Of a stretch of 44,952 nt of DNA, positions 1 to 8,806 are shown piece by piece (within the stretch, counting starts at the first letter, position 1; each line of letters starts with the position of its first letter). Under the pieces are notes generated by a model. It saw only the letters and a list, made by a program, of their open reading frames with translations, was not told where the DNA came from and searched no databases. The position numbers and the translations under genes are program-made. The DNA is from Clostridiaceae bacterium (GTDB lineage Bacteria > Bacillota > Clostridia > UBA1212 > DUPL01): assembly GCA_012838385.1 (NCBI GenBank), contig DUPL01000074.1, positions 1 to 44,952 on the forward strand, written 5' to 3'.

Positions 1-1314
1 GAACACCGCCTTAACATCTTCCCATTCTGAAAAGTCATTATCCAGATTCACTGTCATCTTTTGTGATTTAAAAGGAGCAGCATTCTTTACACTTATGCCC
101 TTGTATCTCCTGATATTTGCAGCCAACTGTATGTAGAAGGCGTCATTGTATCCACCTTTCATCATTTCCGCATCTCTTGAGAACTCCATATTCGCACAGT
201 CCACAAGAACGTATTCTCCTTCATACTCAAACTTTCCTGCAACCCACTCGTTCCATCCAGTCACAAAGACCATGGGTGGATCCTCTTCTATAGCCACATC
301 CCAGGTACTTTGGAAAAACGTGCCCTTTGTGGCATTTTCAGATTCATTTTCCTGGGTTCCCACATTCCATCCTCTGCCCCAGTTTTTTGCTCCTCTTGTT
401 ATGGAGAATGACATGGGGAGTTGTGGATGGGACGCAACGCATACATTTATCACCCTGTCTCCATGAACCGGTGCGGGATAAGTCCATTCAATCCAAGGAA
501 GCGAATCCTCATATACTGGTTTGTCAGGCCACTGGGGGCGCATGAAAGTAAAGAAGTTTAGTATCTCCTCTGACAAAGGCTCAAGAAGTCCAAAGTCGGT
601 ATGATCTTCTGGTTTGGTAAATCCTACTATCATGGGCTTGCCGTCAAGATAATACCAGGATTCTTTGAATTTTCCCGGCTTGTAATACAAGTCATATAGT
701 TTCCGAATGATATTTAATGAATAGGCATTTGTGTAGAATGCGACCTTCGGAACGTTTTCGAAGCCTTCATCCACCAGGTTGCAGATTTCCCTCATTATCT
801 GACTCGTTACCACATCATATGTAACTGCATTGGTTACATCAAATACAAGGAAGTCAACTCCAGCACATGCAAGGAGCTTCAGATGCTTGCGTATGACCCA
901 GATATCTGCGGAGTTATAGTATCCGTATAGTGGCTCTCCCCAAAAGTATGCTTCTCCATTGGGAGCTACTTCCGTATCCTGGTGGAACAGAAGGTCGACA
1001 CCATTTTCCATCTTCAGTATCTCCTCCACATTATAGATGGTCTTGAAACCGTGTTGACCCAAGGTGCAGAAATAGAAGATGCCCACATCGCGCTTGCCTT
1101 CCTTTGCCTCCGCTACAGCCTCAAATGTTCTTCCAAACTGGTCTATTCCGACCAATGTGTTGTTTGTGTATCCGTTGGCGTAATACACATCAGGATCAAG
1201 GTCTGTCAATATTTCATACTGTTTTCCACCATTCTTGACAGAGCCATTGCCCGTACAACCTGCCAGCAGAGACAAGGCTACAAAACAGAAAAGTCCTTTA
1301 ACTGCCCTGACCAT
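1..1314 (-). CDS. GH71/GH99-like glycosidase lipoprotein (partial, C-terminus off the left edge)
   Basis: This reading frame is open to the left window edge, so 438 residues are visible and the C-terminus is missing. The N-terminus is a lipoprotein signal: a short basic start, a hydrophobic stretch and the lipobox LLAGC with Cys20, so the protein should sit on the outer face of the membrane. The body resembles the GH71/GH99-like TIM-barrel glycosidases: WVIRKHLKLL, then DFLVFDVTNA, PKVAFYTNAY near the middle and GWNEW near residue 353. The last visible residues (NLDNDFSEWEDV) look like the start of a CBM9/DOMON-type domain. The ATG at 1314 has AGGAGG upstream (about 1323-1328). The URO-D-family gene ends 36 bases before it on the same strand, so the two are probably cotranscribed. 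Substrate is unknown; a polysaccharide is an inference from the fold. Confidence 0.6.
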   Translation of the reverse strand, partial: MVRAVKGLFCFVALSLLAGCTGNGSVKNGGKQYEILTDLDPDVYYANGYTNNTLVGIDQFGRTFEAVAEAKEGKRDVGIFYFCTLGQHGFKTIYNVEEILKMENGVDLLFHQDTEVAPNGEAYFWGEPLYGYYNSADIWVIRKHLKLLACAGVDFLVFDVTNAVTYDVVTSQIMREICNLVDEGFENVPKVAFYTNAYSLNIIRKLYDLYYKPGKFKESWYYLDGKPMIVGFTKPEDHTDFGLLEPLSEEILNFFTFMRPQWPDKPVYEDSLPWIEWTYPAPVHGDRVINVCVASHPQLPMSFSITRGAKNWGRGWNVGTQENESENATKGTFFQSTWDVAIEEDPPMVFVTGWNEWVAGKFEYEGEYVLVDCANMEFSRDAEMMKGGYNDAFYIQLAANIRRYKGISVKNAAPFKSQKMTVNLDNDFSEWEDVKAVF

Positions 1315-1350
1315 ATTTACAACCTCCTCAATAGTCGTAAATATATTATA

Positions 1351-2328
1351 CTACATTTCATGCGAAAGTTTGTAAATTAAATCATAAGCAAAACTCAGTT
1401 CTTCAATTGTACAGTGTTTCTGAACAAAATGGGTAGTGCAGAATATCCATCTCTTGCCCTTCAGGAGATTGAACACACGCCTTATTTCACTTTCCAGTCT
1501 TTCATAGTCACCAAATCCAATGGTGGACTGTACACAAAGTCCGCCCAAAATTGCAAATTTGTCCTGATACTTGTCAAGATAGACATCATAGGACATGCCC
1601 GCTGTTTCCTGCCAAGGGTGTATGACATCAAAGCCAATATCCACAAGTCCATCTACAATCGGCATAATGCATCCATCTGAGTGAAGAGACGCAAACCCAC
1701 CTTTTGCATGCACTTTGTCTACAACATATTTCATATTGGGGTAGATAAGTTCCCACCAAAGCTTCGGACTGAACATAAGGTCTCTTTGTGAACCCCAGTC
1801 GTCAGATATATGTACCATGTCTACACCCAAATCCAGGACGTTTTCAGCAAACTTTGCATTCCAAATACTCTGCCTTCTGTACAGCTCCTTTATCTCTTCC
1901 TTGTACAAGATCAGATAACAAAGGTGGTTTTCAATTCCAAATACCCCGTTATAATTCTCGAAGAAGCCGGGAGTCTGCATGTAGCAGAACCTACCCCTGT
2001 CGTCTTTATAATATTTCAAAGCATCGATGATCCCCTTGTATTCTTCCATGTTGTCGGGAGACCTCAAGGGTATGTCAAGAAGGATATCGGGAGTCAGTTC
2101 CTCACCATTTTCCCTCACCTTCGCTATTTCTACCTCGTCAAAACAGCCGGGACCGCCAAATATGTGCGCACAATCAAACTCATAATGGTCTTCAAAGGCA
2201 TTAACAGAACCATAAGCCTCTGTTATCTCATGCCAGAGATTTCCTGACACCCAACCATATATAGGCGTTCTTTTTGTTTTCTCTCCCTTTATGGTTTTGG
2301 CCACCAGTTCGCAAGACTTCAAACACAT
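1351..2328 (-). CDS. Uroporphyrinogen decarboxylase (URO-D) family protein, methyltransferase-like
   Basis: A 325-residue protein with the URO-D/MtaA-type fold: ISDDWGSQRDLMFSP, then HSDGC at residues 216-220 followed by a long hydrophobic stretch and DVIHPWQETAGM. This is not HemE: it lacks the HemE N-terminal signature and no heme genes are near. The family includes corrinoid-dependent methyltransferases with a zinc site of the type HxC...C. Here the usual HSCG-like motif reads HSDG, with a cysteine two positions later and another in GGLCVQS, so zinc binding cannot be assumed. The start ATG at 2328 has AAGGAG overlapping the stop codon of carB, so translation is probably coupled to carB. 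The GH71/99-like lipoprotein follows 36 bases downstream. The activity is unknown; a role in sugar or methyl-group metabolism is only a guess from the neighbours. Confidence 0.7.
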   Translation of the reverse strand: MCLKSCELVAKTIKGEKTKRTPIYGWVSGNLWHEITEAYGSVNAFEDHYEFDCAHIFGGPGCFDEVEIAKVRENGEELTPDILLDIPLRSPDNMEEYKGIIDALKYYKDDRGRFCYMQTPGFFENYNGVFGIENHLCYLILYKEEIKELYRRQSIWNAKFAENVLDLGVDMVHISDDWGSQRDLMFSPKLWWELIYPNMKYVVDKVHAKGGFASLHSDGCIMPIVDGLVDIGFDVIHPWQETAGMSYDVYLDKYQDKFAILGGLCVQSTIGFGDYERLESEIRRVFNLLKGKRWIFCTTHFVQKHCTIEELSFAYDLIYKLSHEM

Positions 2329-2336
2329 CAGCTCCT

Positions 2337-5300
2337 TTAATCAATAATTGCATGATATTCCTGAAGGGACTTAAGGCTTCCTCCCTTATTGTCCAATATG
2401 TCTTCTATTCCCTTGTACGCTGCATTGGCAGCTGCTATTGTCGTAATGTATGGAACATTGTATCTTATGGCAGATTTTCTAATATATGAGTCATCATGCA
2501 TGCTCTGCTTGCCTGACGGAGTATTGATTATGAGATTAATTCTGCCATTTACAATCAAGTCCGTTATATTCGGCCTTCCTTCATACAGTTTCTTGACAAC
2601 CTCGGTCTCGATCCCGTGCTCGCTTAGAAACGTGCTAGTTCCGATTGTTGCGATTATATGAAAACCGAGTTTCTTAAAGCCTCTTGCAACTTCAAGAATA
2701 CCTTGCCTGTCATTCTCGTTTACACTAATCAGCACATTGCCCCCAACAGGCAGAGTGCCGTTTGCACCCACCTGGGATTTAAAAAATGCACTGCCAAAGG
2801 TGTCCGCAAGGCCAAGAACCTCTCCTGTGGACCTCATCTCAGGGCCTAGTACCGGGTCCACCTCAGGGAACATGTTAAACGGCAGCACCGCTTCCTTCAC
2901 TCCATAGTATGGGATATCCTTCCTCTTAAGTTTGGTTAAGTCTATCTTTCTTTCCTCGTCAATAAGGCTGGCAACCATAAGATTCGTTGCAATCTGCGCC
3001 ATGTTTATTGCACATACTTTTGAAACCAGAGGCACTGTCCTGGATGCTCTTGGGTTTGCCTCAAGAACATACACCTCATCATTATATATCGCATACTGGA
3101 TGTTCATAAGGCCGACAACACCCATCTCTATTGCTATTTTCGCCGTGTAGCTGTAAATGGTGTCAAGATGTTTTTGTGATATTGTTTTTGACGGAATGAC
3201 ACAAGCAGAGTCTCCCGAATGGACGCCTGCCTGCTCAATATGCTCCATGACAGCGGGCACGAACACATTCTCTCCATCAGATATTGCGTCAGCCTCACAT
3301 TCCAAAGCATTGTCAAGAAACTTGTCTATGAGAATAGGTCTGTCAGGTGCCACTTCCTCTATTTGAGCCATGTATGTTTTTAACATGTCGCTATCGTGAA
3401 TTATTTCCATACCCCTGCCACCCAGTACAAAGGATGGACGTACCATTACTGGATAGCCTATCCTTTCAGCAATTTCAATAGCTTCTTTTTCATTTATGGC
3501 CATTCCGGACTCAGGCATGGGTATCTGCAGCTTGTTCATCATTTTGTTGAACAAATCCCTGTCTTCCGCCGCATCAATTACTGCTGGAGGAGTTCCAAGG
3601 ATTCTTGCGCCTCTTTTTTGCAGCTCGTCGGCAATGTTGAGAGGAGTTTGCCCTCCAAACTGAACAATAATGCCAAGCGGCTTTTCATGGTTATATATGC
3701 TTATTATATCTTCTGCGGTTAATGGTTCGAAATATAGTTTGTCGGAGGTGTCATAATCAGTAGAAACCGTCTCAGGGTTGCAGTTTACCATTATTGTCTT
3801 AAACCCTAGTTCCCTGAGTGCTTTTGCCGCATGCACGCAGCAGTAGTCAAACTCTATACCCTGACCTATTCTGTTGGGTCCTCCGCCAAGTACCATGATT
3901 GAGTTTTCGTTTCTTACGGACATATTCATGCCTTTTTCGTATGTGGAGTAGTAATAGTAGCTTTCTGTTTCAATTCCACTTACATTGACGCCTTCCCATC
4001 TTTGAATTATGCCTTTTTCTTCCCTATACTTCCAGAGTTCCCTCTCATCAATTTCAAGTATTTGGGCAAGATACTTGTCGGAAAAACCGTTTATTTTCGC
4101 TCTTTCCAAAAGTTCAACAGGAGGCATTTTCCCCTTGTATTTAAGAAGTTCCTCCTCTTCCTCCACAAGTTCCTTCATCTGCTCAAGGAACCATCTGTTT
4201 ATCTTTGTTAGTTCATGGATTTCTTCAATGGTGGCACCTTTTCTGAACGCTTCATACATGACATACTGTCTTTCACTGGTGGGATGGGCTAGCAGTTTGA
4301 ACAGCTCATCCTTGTCAAGCTGGTTGTAGTTTTTTGCAAATCCAAGACCGCTCCTTCCTGTTTCCAAAGACCTTATGGCTTTTTGAAAGGCTTCCTTGTA
4401 GGATTTGCCAATGGACATGACTTCTCCCACCGCATGCATCTGGGTGCCCAGCTTGTCCTCTGCATCCTTAAATTTTTCAAATGCCCATCTTGCAAACTTG
4501 ACAACAATGTAATCTGCTTCAGGTATATACTTGTCTAGAGTGCCCTTCTTCCAGTATGGAATCTCGGGGAGTGTTATACCTGCTGCAAGCAGTGCTGAAA
4601 CGTAAGCAATAGGAAATCCAGTGGCCTTTGATGCAAGAGCGGATGACCTTGAAGTTCTTGGATTTATTTCAATTATTACAACCCTATCAGTTACAGGGTC
4701 GTGGGCAAACTGCACATTGCAGCCTCCAATAACGCCTACTGCGTCAACTATTCTGTATGCATAGTCCTGAAGCCTCTTCTTTAGTTCCTCCGACACGGTT
4801 ATTGTTGGAGCCACGCAAAAAGAGTCACCTGTATGCACACCCATAGGATCTACATTTTCTATATAGCAGACGGTAACTTTGCGGCCATCCTTGTCCCTTA
4901 TTACTTCTAGCTCCAGTTCTTCCCATCCAAGCACACATTCTTCAATCAGCACCTGTCCTACCATCGATGCTGCTATGCCTCTGTATACTACCGTTCTTAA
5001 TTCTTCTATGTTGTAAACTATTCCTCCGCCTGTACCGCCCATGGTGTAAGCAGGCCTAACAACAACAGGATATCCCATTTCCCCTGCAATCTTTTCAGCT
5101 TCCTCCACTGAGTACGCAGGTGCGCTTCTCGGCATGTCAATATTCAACTTTACCATTGTTTCCTTAAAGGCTATTCTGTCCTCGCCTCGTTCAATGGCAT
5201 CCAGCTGCACGCCCAGAAGTTTGACGCCATACTTTTCAAGGATTCCCTTCTTGGCCAGTTCCTGGCTTAAATTCAGTCCGGATTGGCCTCCCAAACTTGG

Positions 5301-5558
5301 CAGCAAAGCAAATGGCCTTTCTTTCTCAATTATCTTTTCCAATGTTTCTACATTAAGCGGTTCAATGTACGTTGCATCTGCTGTTTCCGGATCCGTCATA
5401 ATGGTAGCAGGATTTGAATTTACCAAAACAACTTCATAACCAAGCATTTTCAACGCCTTGCATGCCTGGGTTCCTGAGTAGTCAAACTCACAAGCCTGTC
5501 CAATTATGATGGGTCCCGACCCTATTATCATGATTTTGTTGTTGTCGTTTTTTGTCAT
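2337..5558 (-). CDS. carB: Carbamoyl-phosphate synthase large subunit
   Basis: A 1073-residue protein of full family length. It makes carbamoyl phosphate from bicarbonate, ammonia (from the glutaminase subunit CarA) and two ATP, for pyrimidine and arginine synthesis. The two duplicated synthetase halves are plain: GSGPIIIGQACEFDYSGTQA near the N-terminus and GGGPNRIGQGIEFDYC near residue 560, each followed by an ATP-grasp region such as YTMGGTGGGIVYN and LGGRGMEII. The last ~140 residues are the MGS-like allosteric domain (INLIINTPSGK). ATG 5558 has AGGAGG seven to eight bases upstream and a good promoter at 5601-5629. carA is not adjacent on either side, which is unusual because carA and carB are normally contiguous. 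No PyrR-type attenuator is visible in the short leader. Confidence 0.97.
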   Translation of the reverse strand: MTKNDNNKIMIIGSGPIIIGQACEFDYSGTQACKALKMLGYEVVLVNSNPATIMTDPETADATYIEPLNVETLEKIIEKERPFALLPSLGGQSGLNLSQELAKKGILEKYGVKLLGVQLDAIERGEDRIAFKETMVKLNIDMPRSAPAYSVEEAEKIAGEMGYPVVVRPAYTMGGTGGGIVYNIEELRTVVYRGIAASMVGQVLIEECVLGWEELELEVIRDKDGRKVTVCYIENVDPMGVHTGDSFCVAPTITVSEELKKRLQDYAYRIVDAVGVIGGCNVQFAHDPVTDRVVIIEINPRTSRSSALASKATGFPIAYVSALLAAGITLPEIPYWKKGTLDKYIPEADYIVVKFARWAFEKFKDAEDKLGTQMHAVGEVMSIGKSYKEAFQKAIRSLETGRSGLGFAKNYNQLDKDELFKLLAHPTSERQYVMYEAFRKGATIEEIHELTKINRWFLEQMKELVEEEEELLKYKGKMPPVELLERAKINGFSDKYLAQILEIDERELWKYREEKGIIQRWEGVNVSGIETESYYYYSTYEKGMNMSVRNENSIMVLGGGPNRIGQGIEFDYCCVHAAKALRELGFKTIMVNCNPETVSTDYDTSDKLYFEPLTAEDIISIYNHEKPLGIIVQFGGQTPLNIADELQKRGARILGTPPAVIDAAEDRDLFNKMMNKLQIPMPESGMAINEKEAIEIAERIGYPVMVRPSFVLGGRGMEIIHDSDMLKTYMAQIEEVAPDRPILIDKFLDNALECEADAISDGENVFVPAVMEHIEQAGVHSGDSACVIPSKTISQKHLDTIYSYTAKIAIEMGVVGLMNIQYAIYNDEVYVLEANPRASRTVPLVSKVCAINMAQIATNLMVASLIDEERKIDLTKLKRKDIPYYGVKEAVLPFNMFPEVDPVLGPEMRSTGEVLGLADTFGSAFFKSQVGANGTLPVGGNVLISVNENDRQGILEVARGFKKLGFHIIATIGTSTFLSEHGIETEVVKKLYEGRPNITDLIVNGRINLIINTPSGKQSMHDDSYIRKSAIRYNVPYITTIAAANAAYKGIEDILDNKGGSLKSLQEYHAIID

Positions 5559-5600
5559 AAAAGAATCCTCCTAAAGATTATCGGTATCCCGATTCATGAA

Positions 5601-5629
5601 ATTATATCATAGATGAAAAATACTGTCAC
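5601..5629 (-). promoter_or_regulatory. Predicted sigma-A promoter of carB
   Basis: On the minus strand GTGACA (5624-5629) is followed after exactly 17 bases by a perfect TATAAT (5601-5606). The predicted start site lies about 35 bases upstream of the carB ATG. Confidence 0.75.
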
Positions 5630-5654
5630 GATTAAATCGGATGTGTTAAACACG

Positions 5655-5680
5655 AAAAAAGCTGCCGCAGTTGCGACAGC
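5655..5680 (-). terminator. Rho-independent terminator of the LamG-like gene
   Basis: On the minus strand a GC-rich stem, GCTGTCG with CGGCAGC around loop CAACTG (5661-5680), is followed by six T residues (5655-5660). It lies 24 bases after the stop codon of the LamG-like gene and isolates it from carB. Confidence 0.85.
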
Positions 5681-5704
5681 TCCTTTGCTGATTATTCAAT
5701 TATC

Positions 5705-6526
5705 TTAGTCCTCTTTTTTCTTCATACCCTTTAATGCGGTGCCTGCAAGACCGAGAGTCACTGCCATGTAGAAGAAGGTTGTAGTTACACCAGTGGTTGG
5801 GTTTGATGCTTTCAGGTCTTCGTTGTAGTTCTTTGAAACCTCATCTGCTGACAATTCTCTGTTATAAAAACGCAAGTATTCATAATTTGTGCTGAAGTTT
5901 CTTGTCGCATCATCGTGTCCAAAGAACATTTTGTCTGCACCAACGGCTACACCCGCATTTTGTGCATCTATCTTCTCACCGTTTATGTACATGGTTGACT
6001 TGCCACCCACCTTGTAGGTGATGGTCAGTGTCACTCTTTCGGAAAGATAATCAAGAGCCACGCCTGTCTCTGAAGTAGGTCTTGGATTTCCGTTGTTCTT
6101 GAACTGCATAACTTCATCTCCTATTCTACGGAACAAAGAGAACATGTCATTGTCACAGTTCATGATTGGATTGTAGTGCAAACCTTTTGATTTAAAGGTA
6201 TTAAGAACAATTTCCACTGTAAACTCGTTGCTATTAATCAAATCCGTCAGAGCTTGTGGCAGATAAATCCTGGTTGAATCATTGAAGTAACCATTGTCAT
6301 TCCACTTGCATTTGTCATCCAACTTGACGGTAATGTCATTGCCAGTTCCGCTCAGATCCTTCCAGGTTGTACTTTGCTTGTCATGTTTGTTTCCCTGGTT
6401 GTTGCTTCCATCAAAGAAACCAACAAGACCATCGGTTACATAACCTTTAGTTGATGCCGATACCATAAACATTGAAAAACAAATGATAGCAGCTAGTGTC
6501 AATAATGCAATCCTTTTGATTTTCAT
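5705..6526 (-). CDS. Secreted LamG/concanavalin A-like protein with an NPTTG sortase-type C-terminal anchor
   Basis: The frame can be opened at 6556, but ATG 6526 has an ideal AGGAGG seven bases upstream and begins a signal peptide (MKIKRIALLT...FMVSAS), so I take 273 residues. The mature part resembles the LamG/jelly-roll domain: DGLVGFFDGSNN, TWKDLSGTGND, FTVEIVL, MYINGEKID, YEYLRFYNRELS. The C-terminus has the tripartite form of a sorting signal: NPTTG at residues 242-246, a hydrophobic segment, and a basic KGMKKKED tail. Covalent attachment to peptidoglycan by a sortase is inferred; the motif differs from classic LPXTG and no sortase gene is in the window. It has its own promoter and terminator, so it is monocistronic. 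The ligand is probably a carbohydrate, not determined. Confidence 0.7.
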   Translation of the reverse strand: MKIKRIALLTLAAIICFSMFMVSASTKGYVTDGLVGFFDGSNNQGNKHDKQSTTWKDLSGTGNDITVKLDDKCKWNDNGYFNDSTRIYLPQALTDLINSNEFTVEIVLNTFKSKGLHYNPIMNCDNDMFSLFRRIGDEVMQFKNNGNPRPTSETGVALDYLSERVTLTITYKVGGKSTMYINGEKIDAQNAGVAVGADKMFFGHDDATRNFSTNYEYLRFYNRELSADEVSKNYNEDLKASNPTTGVTTTFFYMAVTLGLAGTALKGMKKKED

Positions 6527-6571
6527 AATACTACCTCCTGTCATTATATTAGGCACTCTTTACTTTTGTCT

Positions 6572-6600
6572 AATATATCACAAAGATGCATTTTAGTAAA
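6572..6600 (-). promoter_or_regulatory. Predicted promoter of the LamG-like gene
   Basis: Minus-strand TTTACT (6595-6600), a 17-base spacer and TATATT (6572-6577). The implied start lies well upstream of ATG 6526 and downstream of the neighbouring terminator. Confidence 0.5.
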
Positions 6601-6615
6601 TATATGTTCAATAAA

Positions 6616-6651
6616 TTTAAAAATAACTCAAAGACTTATAGTCTCTGAGTT
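6616..6651 (-). terminator. Terminator after the sugar isomerase/epimerase gene
   Basis: Minus-strand hairpin with AACTCA (6625-6630) pairing TGAGTT (6646-6651) and a second inner 5-bp stem AGACT/AGTCT, followed by TTATTTTTAAATTT. It lies 14 bases after the stop codon at 6666. Confidence 0.75.
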
Positions 6652-6665
6652 AATAAGTTCAAATC

Positions 6666-7538
6666 TTAAAGGTTTGCCATTTGCTCCTTCAGGAACTTGA
6701 CAGCCATCTCAATATCCTTGAATGGATCAGGACCTGTTTCTCTTTCTATAGTCAGGAAACCGTCAAATCCTGTTTCCTTAAGAGCTTTGAGATACTTGGG
6801 GAAGTCTACATGACCGCATCCAAGAGGCAATTCAATCCATGGAAGATTGGTAAAATCAGTATCTCCATAACCGCAGGCATCAAGCACTTCTTGAACCTTT
6901 GCAGGATCCTTGCCTTTTACCATGATGCCGTCTTTTGCATGAGTATGAACGATGTAGTCACCCAAAGTCTTGACATCCCTCTCAGGCACTCCATCCACAC
7001 ACATTACAAGGTTTGCAGGGTCAAAGTTTACAGCCACTCCCTTGCCAGGAAGCTGGTCAAGGAATTCCCTCAAAACAACAGCGGTTTCTGGACCTGTTTC
7101 TATTGCAAAGTATGCACCCACGCTGTTTGCATATTCAGCCAATTCCGAGCATGCTTCAAGTATTATTTTGTATGTGTCATCGTTCTTGTCCTCTGGAACA
7201 ACACCGATATGTGTTGTAATTATATTGGTTCCAAGCTCCAATGCCAGGTCAACGATTTGCTTTGACTTTTCGATTCTCTCAGGATTCTCTTCCTTGTTCA
7301 TGAACCCATGGCCGCCAAGGTCACCGCAAAGAGCGGATATCTTGAGTCCAAAATCCTCAACCATCTTTCTCTTTTCTGCTCTCTGTTCCTTGTTGAGGTT
7401 CCATGGAGCCATTTCTCCTCTAACAGCATATACTTGAATACCTTCCGCACCAACCTTTACAGCAGACTCGAGACCCTCTCTGAAAGTTGGTTTTAAGAAT
7501 GAGTCAATAATTACACCAATTTTAAAAGCCTTGCTCAT
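6666..7538 (-). CDS. Sugar phosphate isomerase/epimerase family protein (xylose isomerase-like TIM barrel)
   Basis: A 290-residue AP-endonuclease-2/xylose-isomerase-like TIM barrel, the family of IolE, IolI and tagatose or psicose epimerases. The expected metal-site residues are present: Glu147 in FAIETGPE, Asp173 in NFDPAN, His198/His200 in VHTHAKD and Glu265 in LTIERETGP. ATG 7538 is preceded by AAGGAG. The Gfo/Idh/MocA oxidoreductase ends 33 bases upstream on the same strand, so the two form an operon. This pairing is typical of catabolic routes for polyols, inositols or oxidised sugars, where the dehydrogenase makes a keto-sugar and the isomerase acts on it. The exact substrate cannot be read from the sequence. 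No sugar transporter is adjacent. Confidence 0.85.
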   Translation of the reverse strand: MSKAFKIGVIIDSFLKPTFREGLESAVKVGAEGIQVYAVRGEMAPWNLNKEQRAEKRKMVEDFGLKISALCGDLGGHGFMNKEENPERIEKSKQIVDLALELGTNIITTHIGVVPEDKNDDTYKIILEACSELAEYANSVGAYFAIETGPETAVVLREFLDQLPGKGVAVNFDPANLVMCVDGVPERDVKTLGDYIVHTHAKDGIMVKGKDPAKVQEVLDACGYGDTDFTNLPWIELPLGCGHVDFPKYLKALKETGFDGFLTIERETGPDPFKDIEMAVKFLKEQMANL

Positions 7539-7571
7539 ATTTATCTCCTTTCAAATAGTCTGTCATATTAT

Positions 7572-8636
7572 TTATTTAACAAATGAAACTTCCCTTCTTT
7601 GATCGGAAGAATCATAGATTCCTTGCATAATCTGCGATGTCAGTATTGCATAATCTATGTGGGATGGCAGCTTCTCACCCGACTTTATGCAATCCAGAAA
7701 CGCTCTTATTTCAGCATCAAAATGATTCACTGGTTCTCTCGTTGAACTTGCAACCTTGAACTCGTCATCTTCGATATAGTAAAGCTTGAAGTCCCCGCCA
7801 TACTGAAGTCTTATGCCTGCCTTGTCTCCCAGGAAATCAATATATGTGTCCTGCTCCCTGATATTCTGAGCCCAGGCACCATTTAATGATATGGTTGGTC
7901 CTTCAGTACGAACAAACGCCGTTACAAAGTCGTCCACATCATACACTCCATCATAATTTGGAGGACCCGCCCACATTGATTCATATTTATATTCCTTCAT
8001 GTTGACTCCAAGCTTGGAATATGCCTGACCGCTGACAGTTTCCGGTTTCGGGTCGTTCAGACAGTACATGACTATGTCCAGATAATGCACGCCCCAGTCA
8101 ATCAATGCTCCTCCGCCTGCAACTGCCTTGTTTGTAAAATCTCCGCCAAGACCTGGAATGCTTCTGAATGCTCTAAAGCTTACATAGACATGATATACTT
8201 CTCCGAGCTTTCCACTGTTGATAAGGTCCCTGATTTCATTAACACTTGCATTGAATCTGTTTACAACACCTATGTTAAGGACCTTGTTGGTCTCTTGCTG
8301 CACCTTTTGCATTTCCAAAGCTTCCGCATAAGTTCTTGCTGCAGGCTTTTCGCAAAGCACATGCTTTCCTGCACGCAGCATGTCAATGGATATTATCGAG
8401 TGCATGTTGTTTGGAGTGCAAACAGATACTGCATCAATGGTTTCATCCTGTGCAATAACCTTGTAATCCGTTACAGCTTGACCAACCCCGTATTTTTCAA
8501 CACATTCTTCTGCTCTTTCCTTTATTATGTCGCAGAAGTATACTATTTCTGCATCTTCGCATTTCAAATATGCAGGTATATGGGCAGCATGCGCAATAGC
8601 GCCGCATCCGATTATCCCCACCCTGATCTTGCTCAA
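7572..8636 (-). CDS. Gfo/Idh/MocA-family NAD(P)-dependent oxidoreductase
   Basis: About 354 residues. The N-terminus carries the dinucleotide-binding motif GIIGCGAIA, followed by the family's CEKP motif near residue 95 (HVLCEKPAARTY). The C-terminal half is the alpha/beta substrate domain, with GGGALIDWGVHYLDIV as the substrate-site helix. I place the start at TTG 8636, because AAGGGAG (8645-8651) sits eight bases before it. An in-frame GTG at 8645 would abut that ribosome site. The gene has a strong predicted promoter at 8680-8708 and leads the two-gene operon with the isomerase/epimerase. Likely job: oxidation of a sugar or inositol ring hydroxyl. Substrate unknown. Confidence 0.88.
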   Translation of the reverse strand: MSKIRVGIIGCGAIAHAAHIPAYLKCEDAEIVYFCDIIKERAEECVEKYGVGQAVTDYKVIAQDETIDAVSVCTPNNMHSIISIDMLRAGKHVLCEKPAARTYAEALEMQKVQQETNKVLNIGVVNRFNASVNEIRDLINSGKLGEVYHVYVSFRAFRSIPGLGGDFTNKAVAGGGALIDWGVHYLDIVMYCLNDPKPETVSGQAYSKLGVNMKEYKYESMWAGPPNYDGVYDVDDFVTAFVRTEGPTISLNGAWAQNIREQDTYIDFLGDKAGIRLQYGGDFKLYYIEDDEFKVASSTREPVNHFDAEIRAFLDCIKSGEKLPSHIDYAILTSQIMQGIYDSSDQRREVSFVK

Positions 8637-8679
8637 ATAGACCACTCCCTTATCCTAGATATTCTTACAGAACACCATA

Positions 8680-8708
8680 ATTCTAACCTTTCTTGTATCT
8701 TGTGTCAA
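8680..8708 (-). promoter_or_regulatory. Predicted sigma-A promoter of the oxidoreductase-isomerase operon
   Basis: Minus strand: perfect TTGACA (8703-8708), a 17-base spacer and TAGAAT (8680-8685). It is divergent from the GtrA-like gene. Confidence 0.8.
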
Positions 8709-8771
8709 TTATAAATACTTGTTTACCTTTATTTTCAATTTAGTGGCAAGATATTAATATTTGCTTTTTCA

Positions 8772-8780
8772 TGGTATAAT
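8772..8780 (+). promoter_or_regulatory. Extended -10 promoter of the GtrA-like gene
   Basis: TGGTATAAT (8772-8780) is a TGn extended -10 element with no good -35 at the expected distance. Its position rules out the upstream in-frame start at 8783 and supports ATG 8807. Confidence 0.65.
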
Positions 8781-8806
8781 AAATGGGAGTAATTCTGGAG
8801 GTATTT

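Noticed and set aside
1788-2247. Plus-strand open frames opposite the URO-D-family gene
   Set aside because: Shadows of the minus-strand coding sequence, with no start signals.
5559-5654. PyrR attenuator or riboswitch in front of carB
   Set aside because: The leader is only about 35 bases and has no paired terminator/antiterminator structure.
6527-6556. Longer start for the LamG-like protein
   Set aside because: The perfect AGGAGG lies inside this stretch and serves ATG 6526, which also begins a clean signal peptide.
6681-7265. Long plus-strand open frame opposite the sugar isomerase gene
   Set aside because: It is antisense to a well-supported gene, has no ribosome site and no recognisable domain.
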